Both the position numbers and the translations under genes were made by a program. The notes beneath the pieces were generated by a model. That model ran no database searches, was not told where the DNA came from, and saw nothing but the letters and a program-made list of their open reading frames with translations. Shown here one piece after another: positions 9,641 through 19,420 of a DNA stretch of 64,000 bases (its first letter is position 1; the number at the start of each line of letters is the position of its first letter). The DNA is from Halomonas sp. Y3 (GTDB lineage Bacteria; Pseudomonadota; Gammaproteobacteria; Pseudomonadales; Halomonadaceae), in assembly GCF_024137965.1 (NCBI RefSeq), contig NZ_CP099975.1, positions 2,976,001 to 3,040,000 on the forward strand, written 5' to 3'.

Positions 9641-10335
9641 GCGCTCACCTCGTCGAGCTCGAGCGCCTCCAGGCGACCGTGGTCCAGGCGCAGGCAGCGG
9701 TCGCAGCGCCGCGCCAGGGCGTGGTCGTGGGTGACCAGCACCAGGGTGGTGCCGGCCTCGCGGTTGAGCGTAAAGAGGGCCTCGATGATGCGCTCGCCGG
9801 TATCCGGGTCGAGGTTGCCGGTGGGCTCGTCGGCGAACACCAGCTCGGCGCCGGTGACGAAGGCCCGGGCCAGGGCGACCCGCTGCTGCTCGCCGCCGGA
9901 GAGCTGCTTGGGCAGGTGGTCCAGGCGCTCGCCCAGCCCCACCCGCTCGAGCCACTCCCGGGCCCTGGCCTCGGTGCCGGCCTGGGGCGAGAGCTCCAGG
10001 GGCAGCATCACGTTCTCCAGCGCCGTCAGGGTCGGCAGCAGCTGAAAGTTCTGAAACACGAAGCCTACCCGGCCGGCGCGCAGGCGGGCCCGGCCATCCT
10101 CGTCCAGGGCCGCCAGGGACTGGCCGAACATCTCGAGAGCCCCGCTGCTCGGCAGGTCGAGCCCCGCCAGCAGCCCCAGCAGGGTCGACTTGCCCGCGCC
10201 GCTCTGACCGAGGATCGCCACCGTCTCGCCGGGGAACACCGAGAGGGCCAGGTCACTCAGAATGGTGAGCTGCCGGTCGCCGCTCCTTACCTGCTTGGTC
10301 AGGTGCTCGGCGTGTAGAATCGGCGTCATGTCCAT
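9637..10335 (-). CDS. ybbA: ABC transporter ATP-binding protein, LolD/YbbA type
   Basis: Cytoplasmic ATPase that drives the YbbP permease. It has Walker A ILGQSGAGKST, Q-loop FVFQNFQLLP, signature LSGGEQQRVALARAF, Walker B LVFADEPTGNLD and the His-switch LVTHDHAL. Of three candidate starts (10329, 10335 and 10353) none has a strong Shine-Dalgarno sequence; the ATG at 10353 has an AGGGA about 11 bases upstream and would shift the start six codons out. It is divergent from tesA with at most about 20 bases between start codons, and coupled to ybbP by an ATGA overlap. Confidence 0.9.
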   Translation of the reverse strand: MDMTPILHAEHLTKQVRSGDRQLTILSDLALSVFPGETVAILGQSGAGKSTLLGLLAGLDLPSSGALEMFGQSLAALDEDGRARLRAGRVGFVFQNFQLLPTLTALENVMLPLELSPQAGTEARAREWLERVGLGERLDHLPKQLSGGEQQRVALARAFVTGAELVFADEPTGNLDPDTGERIIEALFTLNREAGTTLVLVTHDHALARRCDRCLRLDHGRLEALELDEVSA

Positions 10336-10351
10336 GCGAGAGGTATCGTTC

Positions 10352-11026
10352 ATGTTGAAGGGATTCCCTGAGAGTGCGTTGCGTCGATTCACCGCCCTGC
10401 TGCTGCTCCTGTTCCTGGCGCTGACGGCGACGGCGACGGCCGTCCAGGCCGAGGAGCGCCCCACCCTGCTGGTGATGGGCGACAGCCTGAGCGCGGCCTA
10501 CGGCATCGAGGCCGACGAGGGCTGGGTCAGTCTGCTGGAAGCGCGCCTCGACGAAAAGGCGCGGGTGGTCAACGCCAGCATCAGCGGCGAGACCTCCGGC
10601 GGCGGGGCAAGCCGGCTGCCCGAGCTTCTCGGACAGCACGCCCCGGACATCGTTCTGCTCGAGCTGGGCGGCAACGACGGCCTGCGCGGCCTGCCCCCGA
10701 GCCAATTCGAAGCCAACATGCGGCGCATGATCGAGGCGAGCCAGGAGGCCGCGGCCCGGGTGCTGCTGCTGGGCATCGACATCCCGCCCAACTACGGCCA
10801 GGCCTATCGCGACGCCTTTACCGGGGTCTACCACCGCCTGGCCGACGAGTACGACCTGCCCCTGGTGCCCTTCCTGCTGGAGGGCGTGGCCCTCGAGGAG
10901 CATCTGATGCAGCGCGACGGCATCCACCCCACCGCCGAGGCCCAGCCGCTCATCCTCGAGAACGTCTGGCCCGAGCTCGCCGCCCTGCTGGAAGAGAGCA
11001 ACCTGAGGCTGGCCGCCCAGGAGTGA
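10352..11026 (+). CDS. tesA: Acyl-CoA thioesterase I / lysophospholipase L1 / protease I
   Basis: Periplasmic SGNH-family hydrolase acting on acyl-CoA and lysophospholipids. Start at 10352 is set by an AGAGG eight bases upstream and gives a typical signal peptide (RRFTALLLLLFLALTATA then TAVQA). Catalytic blocks are block I GDSLSAAYG (Ser), block III GGNDGLRG and block V DGIHPTAEAQ (Asp-x-x-His). At 224 residues it is close to E. coli TesA (208). It is divergent from ybbA, the same arrangement as in E. coli. Confidence 0.94.
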   Translation: MLKGFPESALRRFTALLLLLFLALTATATAVQAEERPTLLVMGDSLSAAYGIEADEGWVSLLEARLDEKARVVNASISGETSGGGASRLPELLGQHAPDIVLLELGGNDGLRGLPPSQFEANMRRMIEASQEAAARVLLLGIDIPPNYGQAYRDAFTGVYHRLADEYDLPLVPFLLEGVALEEHLMQRDGIHPTAEAQPLILENVWPELAALLEESNLRLAAQE

Positions 11027-11044
11027 CGCCGGGCGCGGCGTCGT

Positions 11045-11935
11045 TCAGGGCTGGCTGACCGGGGCCGGCGCCTTCTGCCACTGCTGCAGGGCCAGGCCGC
11101 CGAGGATCAGGACCAGGCCGATCAGGGTCGAGGGAAGGATCGGCTCCCCCACCACCAGGAAGAGCAGCAGCAGCGATACCGGCGGCGAGAGGAAGATCAG
11201 GTTGGAGACCTTCGCCGTGCGCGATACCCGGTGCACGGCGAGCTGCCAGAGCACGAAGGCGATGCCCATCTCGAAGAGCCCCACGTAGACGCCTGCAGAG
11301 AGCCCCGGCCAGCCGTGCCACTGCAGGCCTGGCCCGGCCAGCAGCAGCGCCGTGAGCACCGGCACCCCGACGCTGAAGTTCTGCCACTGGGCCACCAGCG
11401 GCGGGCGATGGTCCCGGGCGTTGAGCAGCCAGTAGAGCGCCCAGATCAGGGTCGAGGCGAGCGCCATGGCGACCCCCAGGGGGTCGGCGAAGGCCACGTC
11501 GAACACCGCCCCCCGGGTGGCGATCACCCAGACGCCGCCGTAGGCGATCAGGCCGGCCAGCACGTCGATGCGGGTCAGCCGCTGGCCGAGCAGCGGCACC
11601 GCCAGGAAAGCCATGGCCAGCGCCCAGGTGTAGTTGAGCGCCATGGCCTCCTGCCCCGGCAGGCGGTCATAGGCGCCGAACAGCACCAGGTAGTAGGCCA
11701 CTGGGTTCATCAGCCCCGCCCAGGCCGCGGTGCGCCAGCCGTGGCGCAGCGCCTGGCCGGCGAGCCCCTGGCGCATGACCAGGGCACCGATCAGCGCCCA
11801 GGAGACCAGGGAAGCGAGCCACATCAGCTCGAGCGGCGACATGTAGCCCAGGGCCACCTTGAAGGCGGTGGCCACGGTGGACCAGAGCGCCACGGCGCCG
11901 AGGCCGTAGAGCATCGCCTGACCGTCACGGGTCAC
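11045..11935 (-). CDS. EamA/DMT-family permease
   Basis: A 296-residue inner-membrane protein of the drug/metabolite transporter superfamily with about ten transmembrane helices in two EamA repeats (about 8-140 and 150-285). The first repeat has VALWSTVATAFKVAL, and the second carries GVYVGLFEMGIAFVLWQLAV and VGEPILPSTLIGLVLILGG. Substrate is unknown. The GTG at 11935 overlaps the stop of the upstream HEPN gene (GTGA). The ATG at 11914 (MLYGLGAV) is an alternative. It is convergent with tesA. Confidence 0.85.
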   Translation of the reverse strand: MTRDGQAMLYGLGAVALWSTVATAFKVALGYMSPLELMWLASLVSWALIGALVMRQGLAGQALRHGWRTAAWAGLMNPVAYYLVLFGAYDRLPGQEAMALNYTWALAMAFLAVPLLGQRLTRIDVLAGLIAYGGVWVIATRGAVFDVAFADPLGVAMALASTLIWALYWLLNARDHRPPLVAQWQNFSVGVPVLTALLLAGPGLQWHGWPGLSAGVYVGLFEMGIAFVLWQLAVHRVSRTAKVSNLIFLSPPVSLLLLFLVVGEPILPSTLIGLVLILGGLALQQWQKAPAPVSQP

Positions 11936-12432
11936 GGGTCAGCGTTTCCGGACACCCTCAGAATGTGCCGCGCCTGGAAGTCGCGGCAGCGTTCAAGGGT
12001 GTCCGGCAATAGAGGATAGAGGCGCGCCGCCGCATTGATGTTCTCGGCGATGGCGGCGCCATCCGTCAGATACTCATGGGCAAAGGCGTTGCGCAGCTGG
12101 CACACTTCAAGCCAGTCATCGACGGCGAGCAGCACACCGAACTTCTCCATGCGGTTCAGGGTATCCAGCAGAGAGATATCGCCGCCGGTATCTTCCAGGC
12201 TGGCCCGCGCCAGCGCCCGGAACAGCTTGCCGGCCATGAAGTCCTGCAGCTTGCCGAAGCGGCTCAGGAAGAGGTCCAGCCTGTCGATGGCGTCATCATC
12301 CAGCCGGCGCACCCCATCCGCCTGCATGGGGAGATCTGGCTGAACCGCCTCCCAGGAGCGGTGCAGATGATGCAGCATGCGTTCCGCCACCTGAAGCTGC
12401 TCCTCCAGAATGGCATTGGCCGTCGTGGTCAA
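11932..12432 (-). CDS. HEPN-domain protein, probable HepT-like RNase toxin
   Basis: A 166-residue mostly helical protein with RNAFAHEY at 114-121, an exact R-x4-H-x-Y motif (Arg114, His119, Tyr121). In HepT toxins, Arg and His form the RNase site and the Tyr is AMPylated by the partner MntA. Its ATG overlaps the stop of the upstream nucleotidyltransferase gene, so the two form a MNT-HEPN pair. The protein is somewhat longer than typical HepT (about 130-150). I infer a toxin role from motif and partner; a housekeeping role cannot be excluded. Confidence 0.75.
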   Translation of the reverse strand: MTTTANAILEEQLQVAERMLHHLHRSWEAVQPDLPMQADGVRRLDDDAIDRLDLFLSRFGKLQDFMAGKLFRALARASLEDTGGDISLLDTLNRMEKFGVLLAVDDWLEVCQLRNAFAHEYLTDGAAIAENINAAARLYPLLPDTLERCRDFQARHILRVSGNADP

Positions 12433-12728
12433 AGTCTCACTCCCTGCTCCAAGGCATCGCGATGTATCGGCCGCAGCGCCTCATCACGCGCACGAATCAG
12501 CAGATCGATACGCCTGGGGCCCAGGCGCTCCCAGAGCCGGCGCTGCAGCTGCACCTGCAGCCGCGAGCGGCGCTCGGCCAGGACCGGCAGCTCGATGTAG
12601 AGATCGATATCGCCGCCGCGGCAACGATCATCGACCCGAGAGCCGAACAGGTAAACGCGCGCCTCCTGACCCAGCATCTCGGCAACCGTCTCATGAATGA
12701 TAGCGACCTGCTCAGGGGTCAAACGCAT
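12429..12728 (-). CDS. MntA-like nucleotidyltransferase, probable antitoxin
   Basis: A 99-residue minimal nucleotidyltransferase of the polymerase-beta fold. The motif GSRVDDRCRGGDID (residues 29-42) supplies the Gly-Ser and the two metal-binding aspartates (Asp40, Asp42); a third acidic site may be in RRIDLLIRA. MntA proteins transfer AMP to a tyrosine of the partner HEPN RNase and so neutralise it. Start at 12728 (MRLTPEQVAII) has a GGAG eight bases upstream; a longer open extension lacks one. It is the first gene of the pair and divergent from the MFS gene. Confidence 0.8.
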   Translation of the reverse strand: MRLTPEQVAIIHETVAEMLGQEARVYLFGSRVDDRCRGGDIDLYIELPVLAERRSRLQVQLQRRLWERLGPRRIDLLIRARDEALRPIHRDALEQGVRL

Positions 12729-12823
12729 GAATGAGTCTCCCGCCGACAGATGAGTGACACGGCGGCCTCCCTGTCGCGACAATATGAGCGAAACATTCTA
12801 CCAGCTACCAGCGAGGAACCCCC

Positions 12824-14137
12824 ATGGCCGCACCCGAGATCAGCCAGTCCCGCCTCTACGAGTGGCTGACCGGCGACGAGGACAGCCGGATGTGCAAGGA
12901 CATTCCGGACGAGGCCTGCGACGAGCAGCCGCGCAACTTCTTCCTCCATCTGGTGGCGTCGCTGGGCAACAAGCTGGCCGACGAGCTCTCCAGCGCTCGG
13001 CTGGTGCTGCCCTGGCTGATGGGGGTGATCGGCGCCCCGCTCTGGATGGTGGGCCTGCTGGTACCGATCCGCGAGGCCGGCGCCCTGCTCCCCCAGCTCT
13101 TCGTGGCGGGCTTCATTCGCTTGAGGCCCGAGCGCAAGTGGGTCTGGGTGGCGGGCGGGCTGCTCCAGGCGGCGGCCGCGGCCCTGCTCGCCCTGCTGGC
13201 GCTGTTCGGCTCGGGCGGCGTCGGCGGCGGCCTGGTGCTCCTGGTGCTGGTGGCGCTGTCGCTCGCCCGGGGCCTCTCCTCGGTGGCCACCAAGGACGTG
13301 CTCGGCAAGACCATCAGCAAGCAGCGCCGCGGCACCCTGATGGGCTGGAGCGGCAGCGTGGCCGGCGCCGTGACCCTGGCCGCCGGTGCCGTGCTGATGC
13401 TCTTCGGCGACCGTCCGGGGGAGCTGGCCCTGGCGGTGCTGCTGGGCATCGCCGCCCTGGGCTGGGCCCTCAACGCCCTCTGCGCGGCGCGCATTGCGGA
13501 GACCCCCGGCGCCGTGGAGGGCGGCGAGAACGCCTGGGACAGCATCAAGCTGGGCCTGCGCCTGCTGCGCGAGGATCGCGGCTTCCTGCACTTCAACCTC
13601 TCCCGGGCCCTGCTGCTGGCCAGCGCCCTGGCGCTGCCCTATGTGGCGCTGCTCGGCCAGCAGCAGAGCGGCACCGAGCTTGGCGGCCTCGGGGTGCTGA
13701 TCGTGGTCTCCGGGCTTGCCGGCATGGTGGCGAGCCCGGTGTGGGGCAAGCGCGCCGACGTCTCCAGCCGCCGGGTGATGCGCGATGCGGGCCTCGGGGC
13801 GGCGGCCTGCTGCCTGCTGGCCGCCGCCATCGCCTGGCTGCCCGGGGCCTGGAGCCAGACCGTGTGGCCCTATGCGGTCGTCTATGCGCTGCTGGTGATC
13901 ATCCACTCCGGCGTGCGCCTGGGCCGCAAGACCTATATCGTCGACATGGCCGGCAGCGACAGGCGCGCCCTCTATGTGGCGCTCTCCAACACCATTACCG
14001 GGGTGCTGATGCTGGCGGTGGGTGGCGCCGTAGGTGCCCTCGCCCAGTGGCTCGGCAGCGCGGCGCTGATGGTAGCGCTGGCGCTGATGGCGCTGACCGC
14101 GGCGGCCAGCGCCAGCCGCCTGCCCGAGGTGGAATAG
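12824..14137 (+). CDS. MFS transporter
   Basis: A 437-residue membrane protein with about 12 hydrophobic helices. The N-terminal ~60 residues are soluble and acidic (YEWLTGDEDSRMCKDIPDEA), then helices begin near LVLPWLMGVIGAPLWMVG. A cytoplasmic loop includes KDVLGKTISKQRRGTLMGWS, resembling the conserved loop between helices of MFS carriers. Substrate unknown. No close partner; the next gene on the strand is the LOV protein after a 114-base gap. Confidence 0.8.
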   Translation: MAAPEISQSRLYEWLTGDEDSRMCKDIPDEACDEQPRNFFLHLVASLGNKLADELSSARLVLPWLMGVIGAPLWMVGLLVPIREAGALLPQLFVAGFIRLRPERKWVWVAGGLLQAAAAALLALLALFGSGGVGGGLVLLVLVALSLARGLSSVATKDVLGKTISKQRRGTLMGWSGSVAGAVTLAAGAVLMLFGDRPGELALAVLLGIAALGWALNALCAARIAETPGAVEGGENAWDSIKLGLRLLREDRGFLHFNLSRALLLASALALPYVALLGQQQSGTELGGLGVLIVVSGLAGMVASPVWGKRADVSSRRVMRDAGLGAAACCLLAAAIAWLPGAWSQTVWPYAVVYALLVIIHSGVRLGRKTYIVDMAGSDRRALYVALSNTITGVLMLAVGGAVGALAQWLGSAALMVALALMALTAAASASRLPEVE

Positions 14138-14251
14138 GCGGATCGCCGCGTTGAAATCCGCTGGCCGCCTGGCCATGATGTAATGAACCAAGCAGCACCC
14201 ATGTCGCCCGACAGGGCGACCAGGACTGGATCCGCGACAGGAACGCCCAGA

Positions 14252-14686
14252 ATGAAACGATCTCCCCTGATCAGCCCGGACCTGCTCGAGCGCATCGTCG
14301 ATGCCTCGGAGGACGGCATCGTGGTCGCCGAGCAGGAAGGCGACGAGAATATCCTGATCTACGTGAACAAGGGCTTCGAGCGTCTGACCGGCTACAGCGC
14401 CGACGAGATCCTCTATCAGGATTGTCGTTTCCTGCAGAACGAGGACCGCGATCAGGAGGGGCTGGCCACCATCCGCCAGGCCATCGCCGAGGGGCGCCCC
14501 TGCCGCACCGTGCTGCGCAACTACCGCAAGGACGGCACCCTGTTCTGGAACGAGCTCTCCATCACGCCGGTGCATGACGACGACGATAACCTCACCTACT
14601 ACATCGGGGTGCAGAAGGATGTCACCGAGCGGGTGGAGGCCCAGCTGGAGCTCGAGCGCCTCAAGACCGAGTACGGTCTGGAGTGA
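14252..14686 (+). CDS. Short LOV-domain blue-light photoreceptor
   Basis: A 144-residue protein that is a single PAS/LOV domain with short flanking helices and no effector domain. The LOV signature is DCRFLQNEDRDQ with the adduct-forming cysteine at position 58; downstream NYRKDGTLFWNELSITPV and YYIGVQKDVTERVE match the flavin-binding core. It resembles the Pseudomonas putida SB1/SB2 short LOV proteins in length and motif. Such proteins bind FMN, form a light-driven Cys-flavin adduct and dimerise through the terminal helices; the output partner is not evident. The start at 14252 has an AGGA ten bases upstream. Confidence 0.88.
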   Translation: MKRSPLISPDLLERIVDASEDGIVVAEQEGDENILIYVNKGFERLTGYSADEILYQDCRFLQNEDRDQEGLATIRQAIAEGRPCRTVLRNYRKDGTLFWNELSITPVHDDDDNLTYYIGVQKDVTERVEAQLELERLKTEYGLE

Positions 14687-14757
14687 GGCGACCATAGCCG
14701 AGCGGTGAGAAAAAGTCTCGCCGGGGGCTTGTGCTTCCGCGCCGGTAACGATATATA

Positions 14758-14789
14758 GCGCCCAGGCAGCCTCGTTGCTGCCTGGGCGC
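14758..14789 (+). terminator. Intrinsic terminator after the LOV gene
   Basis: A perfect 13-bp GC-rich stem (14758-14770 with 14777-14789) has a 6-base loop and is followed by a T-containing but not T-rich tail. It lies 71 bases after the LOV stop. Confidence 0.6.
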
Positions 14790-14879
14790 TTCGGGTTCCG
14801 CCCCCGGTGGTCACAGCGGACGAGAAGCGATTGCGTGATGCGTCGACGGCAGTCGACTCTGGCCATGGGAGGACGTCGC

Positions 14880-15080
14880 ATGGGCCGTGAACACCTTCTC
14901 GAACCGAGCCTCGATGACGAGGCAGACTTTTCCGAAGCGGTGAATGACGAGGAGTACTCTCGTCCCCGCACCAACCGTGCCGATACCCTGCGCGCTCGAC
15001 GCCGCGTCGAAGCGCTGCTCGAGGAGCGCCGGCTGCGCCGCGCCATCGAGGATGACTGGGCCATCGACGAGGAGGAGTAG
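14880..15080 (+). CDS. Small PA3496-family-like protein
   Basis: A 66-residue highly charged protein (many Glu, Asp, Arg). The C-terminal pattern RRRVEALLEERRLRRAIEDDW resembles the PA3496 family of small proteins, linked to envelope integrity by annotation only. Start at 14880 is fixed by a GGAGG seven bases upstream; an in-frame open stretch upstream runs into the terminator hairpin and is not used. It lies just before ettA on the same strand. Confidence 0.65.
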   Translation: MGREHLLEPSLDDEADFSEAVNDEEYSRPRTNRADTLRARRRVEALLEERRLRRAIEDDWAIDEEE

Positions 15081-15154
15081 GGCCCCGGCTGGCCTTTGCC
15101 TGCAGTGGCCACTATCATCGTGGCCACTGAACATCCTCCAACCGACGGGTTCCC

Positions 15155-16816
<1,662 letters not shown>

Positions 16817-16830
16817 CCGGCTTCGCCGGA

Positions 16831-16866
16831 GCTCTAAGCTCTCAGCTTTAAGCTTTAAGCGGCAAG
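16831..16866. repeat. Short imperfect AAGCT-rich repeat after ettA
   Basis: The stretch after ettA repeats the words agctctaagct, ctcagctttaagct and ttaagc three to four times just before the terminator. I see no coding potential. It may be a degenerate repeat tract. Confidence 0.35.
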
Positions 16867-16904
16867 AGAAAACCCCACACACCTTCTCGGTTGTGGGGTT
16901 TTCT
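16867..16904. terminator. Bidirectional intrinsic terminator between ettA and DUF1328 gene
   Basis: A perfect 13-bp stem (16867-16879 with 16892-16904) ends in A4 on the left arm and T4 on the right arm, giving a U-tract in both directions. It sits between convergent genes. Confidence 0.85.
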
Positions 16905-16911
16905 TATGGCA

Positions 16912-17067
16912 TCAGCGTCGTCCGAAGAGCAGCGACACTACGAAGAGGATCAGGAACAGCACGAAGAGGATCTGGGCGATCGAGGTAGCCACCCCGGCGA
17001 TGCCGGTGAAGCCGAGAACGCCGGCGATAATGGCGATGATCAGGAACAGCATGGCGTTGCCAAGCAT
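16912..17067 (-). CDS. DUF1328-family small membrane protein
   Basis: A 51-residue protein made of two transmembrane helices (about 4-24 and 28-48) joined by a glycine-containing turn and ending in FGRR. This is the DUF1328/YtjA pattern, a family often induced by stress; its function is unknown. The start at 17067 has a strong AAGGAGG six bases upstream. A candidate extended -10 promoter lies about 90 bases upstream. Confidence 0.85.
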   Translation of the reverse strand: MLGNAMLFLIIAIIAGVLGFTGIAGVATSIAQILFVLFLILFVVSLLFGRR

Positions 17068-17154
17068 GGAAACCTCCTTTTCCGGGGATATCCGGTGATC
17101 CAGTGGGGCCAGCCTGCGCCCCACGCTCCCCTTACAGCCTTGCCGCTGGACGAC

Positions 17155-17163
17155 AGAATAACA
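17155..17163 (-). promoter_or_regulatory. Possible extended -10 promoter for the DUF1328 gene
   Basis: On the minus strand the sequence reads TGTTATTCT, a TGn extended -10 with a TATTCT hexamer. The -35 region is poor, which would fit an extended -10 or sigma-S-type promoter. Weak evidence from motif alone. Confidence 0.3.
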
Positions 17164-17232
17164 AGTTACGCTTGGTAGCGAACGGAAACCATAAAGAAAA
17201 ATACGTTGCCTCGCAGCGACACGCCCAGCGCT

Positions 17233-18147
17233 TCAATACAGGCTTTCCGCGCCTTCGGGGCGGGTCTTGAAGCGGCGGTGCAGCCAGAGATACTGCTCGG
17301 GGTGCTTGCGGATTGCCGTTTCGATAAAGGCGTTGACCCGGGCGGCGTCGGCCACATCGTCGCCGGTGGGAAAGGGCTCCAGACGCGGATGGCACTCGAT
17401 GGTGTAGGTGCGGTTGTCGGGGTTGCGGTGGAACATCAGCGGCACCACAGGCGCCCCGGTCATGCGCGCGATCTTGGCAGTCAGCTTGATGCTGGCCGCC
17501 TCCACGCCGAAGAAGGGGGCGAAAACGCTGACGTCGCGGCCGAAATCCTGGTCCGGAGAGTACCAGACGATATGGCCCGCCTTGATGCGACGCACCACGC
17601 CGCGCAGGTCATGACGGTCGATGGCACGCCCAAAGATGCGGTTGCGCGCCCGGGTCATGAAACGCTCGAAGAGCGGATTGTCGTGGGGCCGATAGACCAC
17701 GTCGGCCGGAAAGAAGAGCGAGTGCAGGGCGCCTCCCAGATCCAGGGTCGAGAAGTGGATCCCCACCACCAGCACTCCTTTCCCTTCCGCCTGGGCGGCG
17801 GCCAGATGGTGCTCGCCCTTGTAGGTGACGCGATGGCGAAGATGCTCGGGGTCGCGGCACCAGCCGGTGGCGGTCTCCATGATGCCGATGCCGTTGGCGA
17901 CAAAGGTCTCCCTGACCAGGCGCGCCTGCCGGTCGTCATCCAGCTCGGGAAAGCAGAGCCGCAGGTTGGTCTCGGTGATATGCCGCCGGCGCCGGGCAAG
18001 GCGCCAGGCGGCAAGGCCAATTCCCTTGCCGATCCAGAGCTTGAGCCGCCAGGGCAGCCAGGCGGCGAGATGCATCAGGCCAATGGCACACCAGGTGGGC
18101 CAGAAACGGGGATGGACAAAGGAATCGGGGTAGCGTTTCCGGCTCAT
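17233..18147 (-). CDS. Lipid A biosynthesis acyltransferase (LpxL/LpxM/LpxP family)
   Basis: Adds a secondary acyl chain to Kdo-lipid A at the inner face of the inner membrane. The 304 residues match the family length (about 306). The catalytic H-x4-D motif is HFSTLD, and there is an N-terminal membrane anchor (LMHLAAWLPWRLKLWIGKGIG). VWYSPDQDFGRDVSVFAPFFG and NPEQYLWLHRRFKTRP-like C-terminus (here HPEQYLWLHRRFKTRPEG) are highly typical. Which acyl position it serves cannot be told from this sequence. Adjacent alr is on the same strand 27 bases upstream, so the two may be cotranscribed. Confidence 0.9.
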   Translation of the reverse strand: MSRKRYPDSFVHPRFWPTWCAIGLMHLAAWLPWRLKLWIGKGIGLAAWRLARRRRHITETNLRLCFPELDDDRQARLVRETFVANGIGIMETATGWCRDPEHLRHRVTYKGEHHLAAAQAEGKGVLVVGIHFSTLDLGGALHSLFFPADVVYRPHDNPLFERFMTRARNRIFGRAIDRHDLRGVVRRIKAGHIVWYSPDQDFGRDVSVFAPFFGVEAASIKLTAKIARMTGAPVVPLMFHRNPDNRTYTIECHPRLEPFPTGDDVADAARVNAFIETAIRKHPEQYLWLHRRFKTRPEGAESLY

Positions 18148-18174
18148 GGAGGTGGAAGCCCTCTGTGACGTTCG

Positions 18175-19284
18175 TTAGGAGCAGTGGCCTCCATGATACC
18201 GCCTCGGCACCCGGGGCAGCACCCCGGTGAGCAGGGTGTAGCTGATGGTGTCGCAGTGGCGGGCCACCTCGTCCACCCCGAGCAGCTCGCCGTTGGCGGC
18301 ACGCCCCCAGAGCACCACCTCGCTGCCGATGTCGGCCTCGGGGACGTCGGTGATATCCACGGTCATCATGTCCATGGAGACCTTGCCGGCCACGGCCGCG
18401 CGCTGCCCCGCTACCAGCACCGGGGTGCCGTCCACGGCGTGGCGGTCGTAGCCGTCGCCGTAGCCACAGGCCACCACGCCGATGCGCGACGGCCGCGGGG
18501 TGATCCAGCGCCCGCCATAGCCCACCGGCTCGCCGGCGGGCAGCTCGCGCACGGCGATGATCGCCGAGCGCAGGGTCATCACCGGCGCGAGGCGCTGGCT
18601 CTCCACGCTGGCGGCCTCCAGCGGGTCGCTGCCGTAGAGCATCACCCCCGGACGGTGCCAGGCGCCCGCGGCCTCGGGGCGCGCCAGGGTCGCCGGCGAG
18701 TTGGCCAGGCAGAGCGGCGCCTCGAGCCCCTCGGCCAGCTCCCGCAGGCGCTCCATCTGTCGGGTGAAGTAGCCGGTATCGGTGAGATCCGCGGTGGCGA
18801 AGTGGCTCATCAGCTGCAGGTCGCAGGCATGGTCGGGCGCCGCCGCCAGGCGACGCCAGGCCGCTTTCGCCGCCTCGGGGGGAAAGCCCAGGCGGTGCAT
18901 GCCGGAGTCTACCTTGAGCCACACCGGAATCGGCCGGGCCGGTCGGCGCGCCAGCAGCGCCTCCAGCTGCCAGTCGCTATGCACCGCCATCCACAGGCCC
19001 AGCGCCTCCACCTGCTCGAGCTCGCTGGCCTCGAAGATCCCCTCCAGCAGCACGATGGGCGTGGCGATGCCCGCCTCGCGCAGGGTCACCGCCTCCTCGA
19101 TGCAGGCCACCGCAAAGGCCGGGGCAAGATCCTCCAGGGCGCGTGCACAGGCCACGGCACCGTGGCCGTAGCCGTCGGCCTTGAGCACCGCAACGGCGCG
19201 GCTGTCCGGCGCCAGAGAGCAGGCGAGACGGTAGTTGTGACGCAGGGCGTCGAGGTCGATATCGGCGATCAGCGGCCGGGCCAT
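18175..19284 (-). CDS. alr: Alanine racemase
   Basis: PLP enzyme that makes D-alanine for peptidoglycan. The 369-residue length is normal. The PLP lysine is in VAVLKADGYGHG, and the second catalytic base is the Tyr of PVGYGGRW. The start at 19284 (MARPLIADIDL) has an AGGA seven bases upstream, better than an in-frame ATG 51 bases further out. It lies downstream of a tolC-type gene but separated from it by a terminator-like hairpin. Confidence 0.95.
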   Translation of the reverse strand: MARPLIADIDLDALRHNYRLACSLAPDSRAVAVLKADGYGHGAVACARALEDLAPAFAVACIEEAVTLREAGIATPIVLLEGIFEASELEQVEALGLWMAVHSDWQLEALLARRPARPIPVWLKVDSGMHRLGFPPEAAKAAWRRLAAAPDHACDLQLMSHFATADLTDTGYFTRQMERLRELAEGLEAPLCLANSPATLARPEAAGAWHRPGVMLYGSDPLEAASVESQRLAPVMTLRSAIIAVRELPAGEPVGYGGRWITPRPSRIGVVACGYGDGYDRHAVDGTPVLVAGQRAAVAGKVSMDMMTVDITDVPEADIGSEVVLWGRAANGELLGVDEVARHCDTISYTLLTGVLPRVPRRYHGGHCS

Positions 19285-19352
19285 GGCGGATCCTGGAAGA
19301 GTGGCAGAGACAGATATGGCATTATCCATGCCCACGCCGGCTCTTTCATGAA

Positions 19353-19380
19353 AGAAACCACCAAATCACTGGTGGTTTCT
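19353..19380 (-). terminator. Intrinsic terminator downstream of the tolC-type gene
   Basis: An 11-bp perfect stem (19353-19363 with 19370-19380), loop of 6 bases, lies between the tolC-type stop and alr. On the minus strand the 3' arm ends in TTTCT followed by TTC. It would separate alr transcription from the upstream gene. Confidence 0.6.
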
Positions 19381-19420
19381 GGCAAGCAGCTCTGTAAAAA
19401 ACAGGCTTATCAGGACAACA

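Noticed and set aside
6998..10045. About 1000 open codons on the plus strand opposite ybbP
   Set aside because: The product is Gln/Gly/Arg/Ala-rich with no recognisable motif; the minus-strand frame has the complete YbbP/MacB-type plan.
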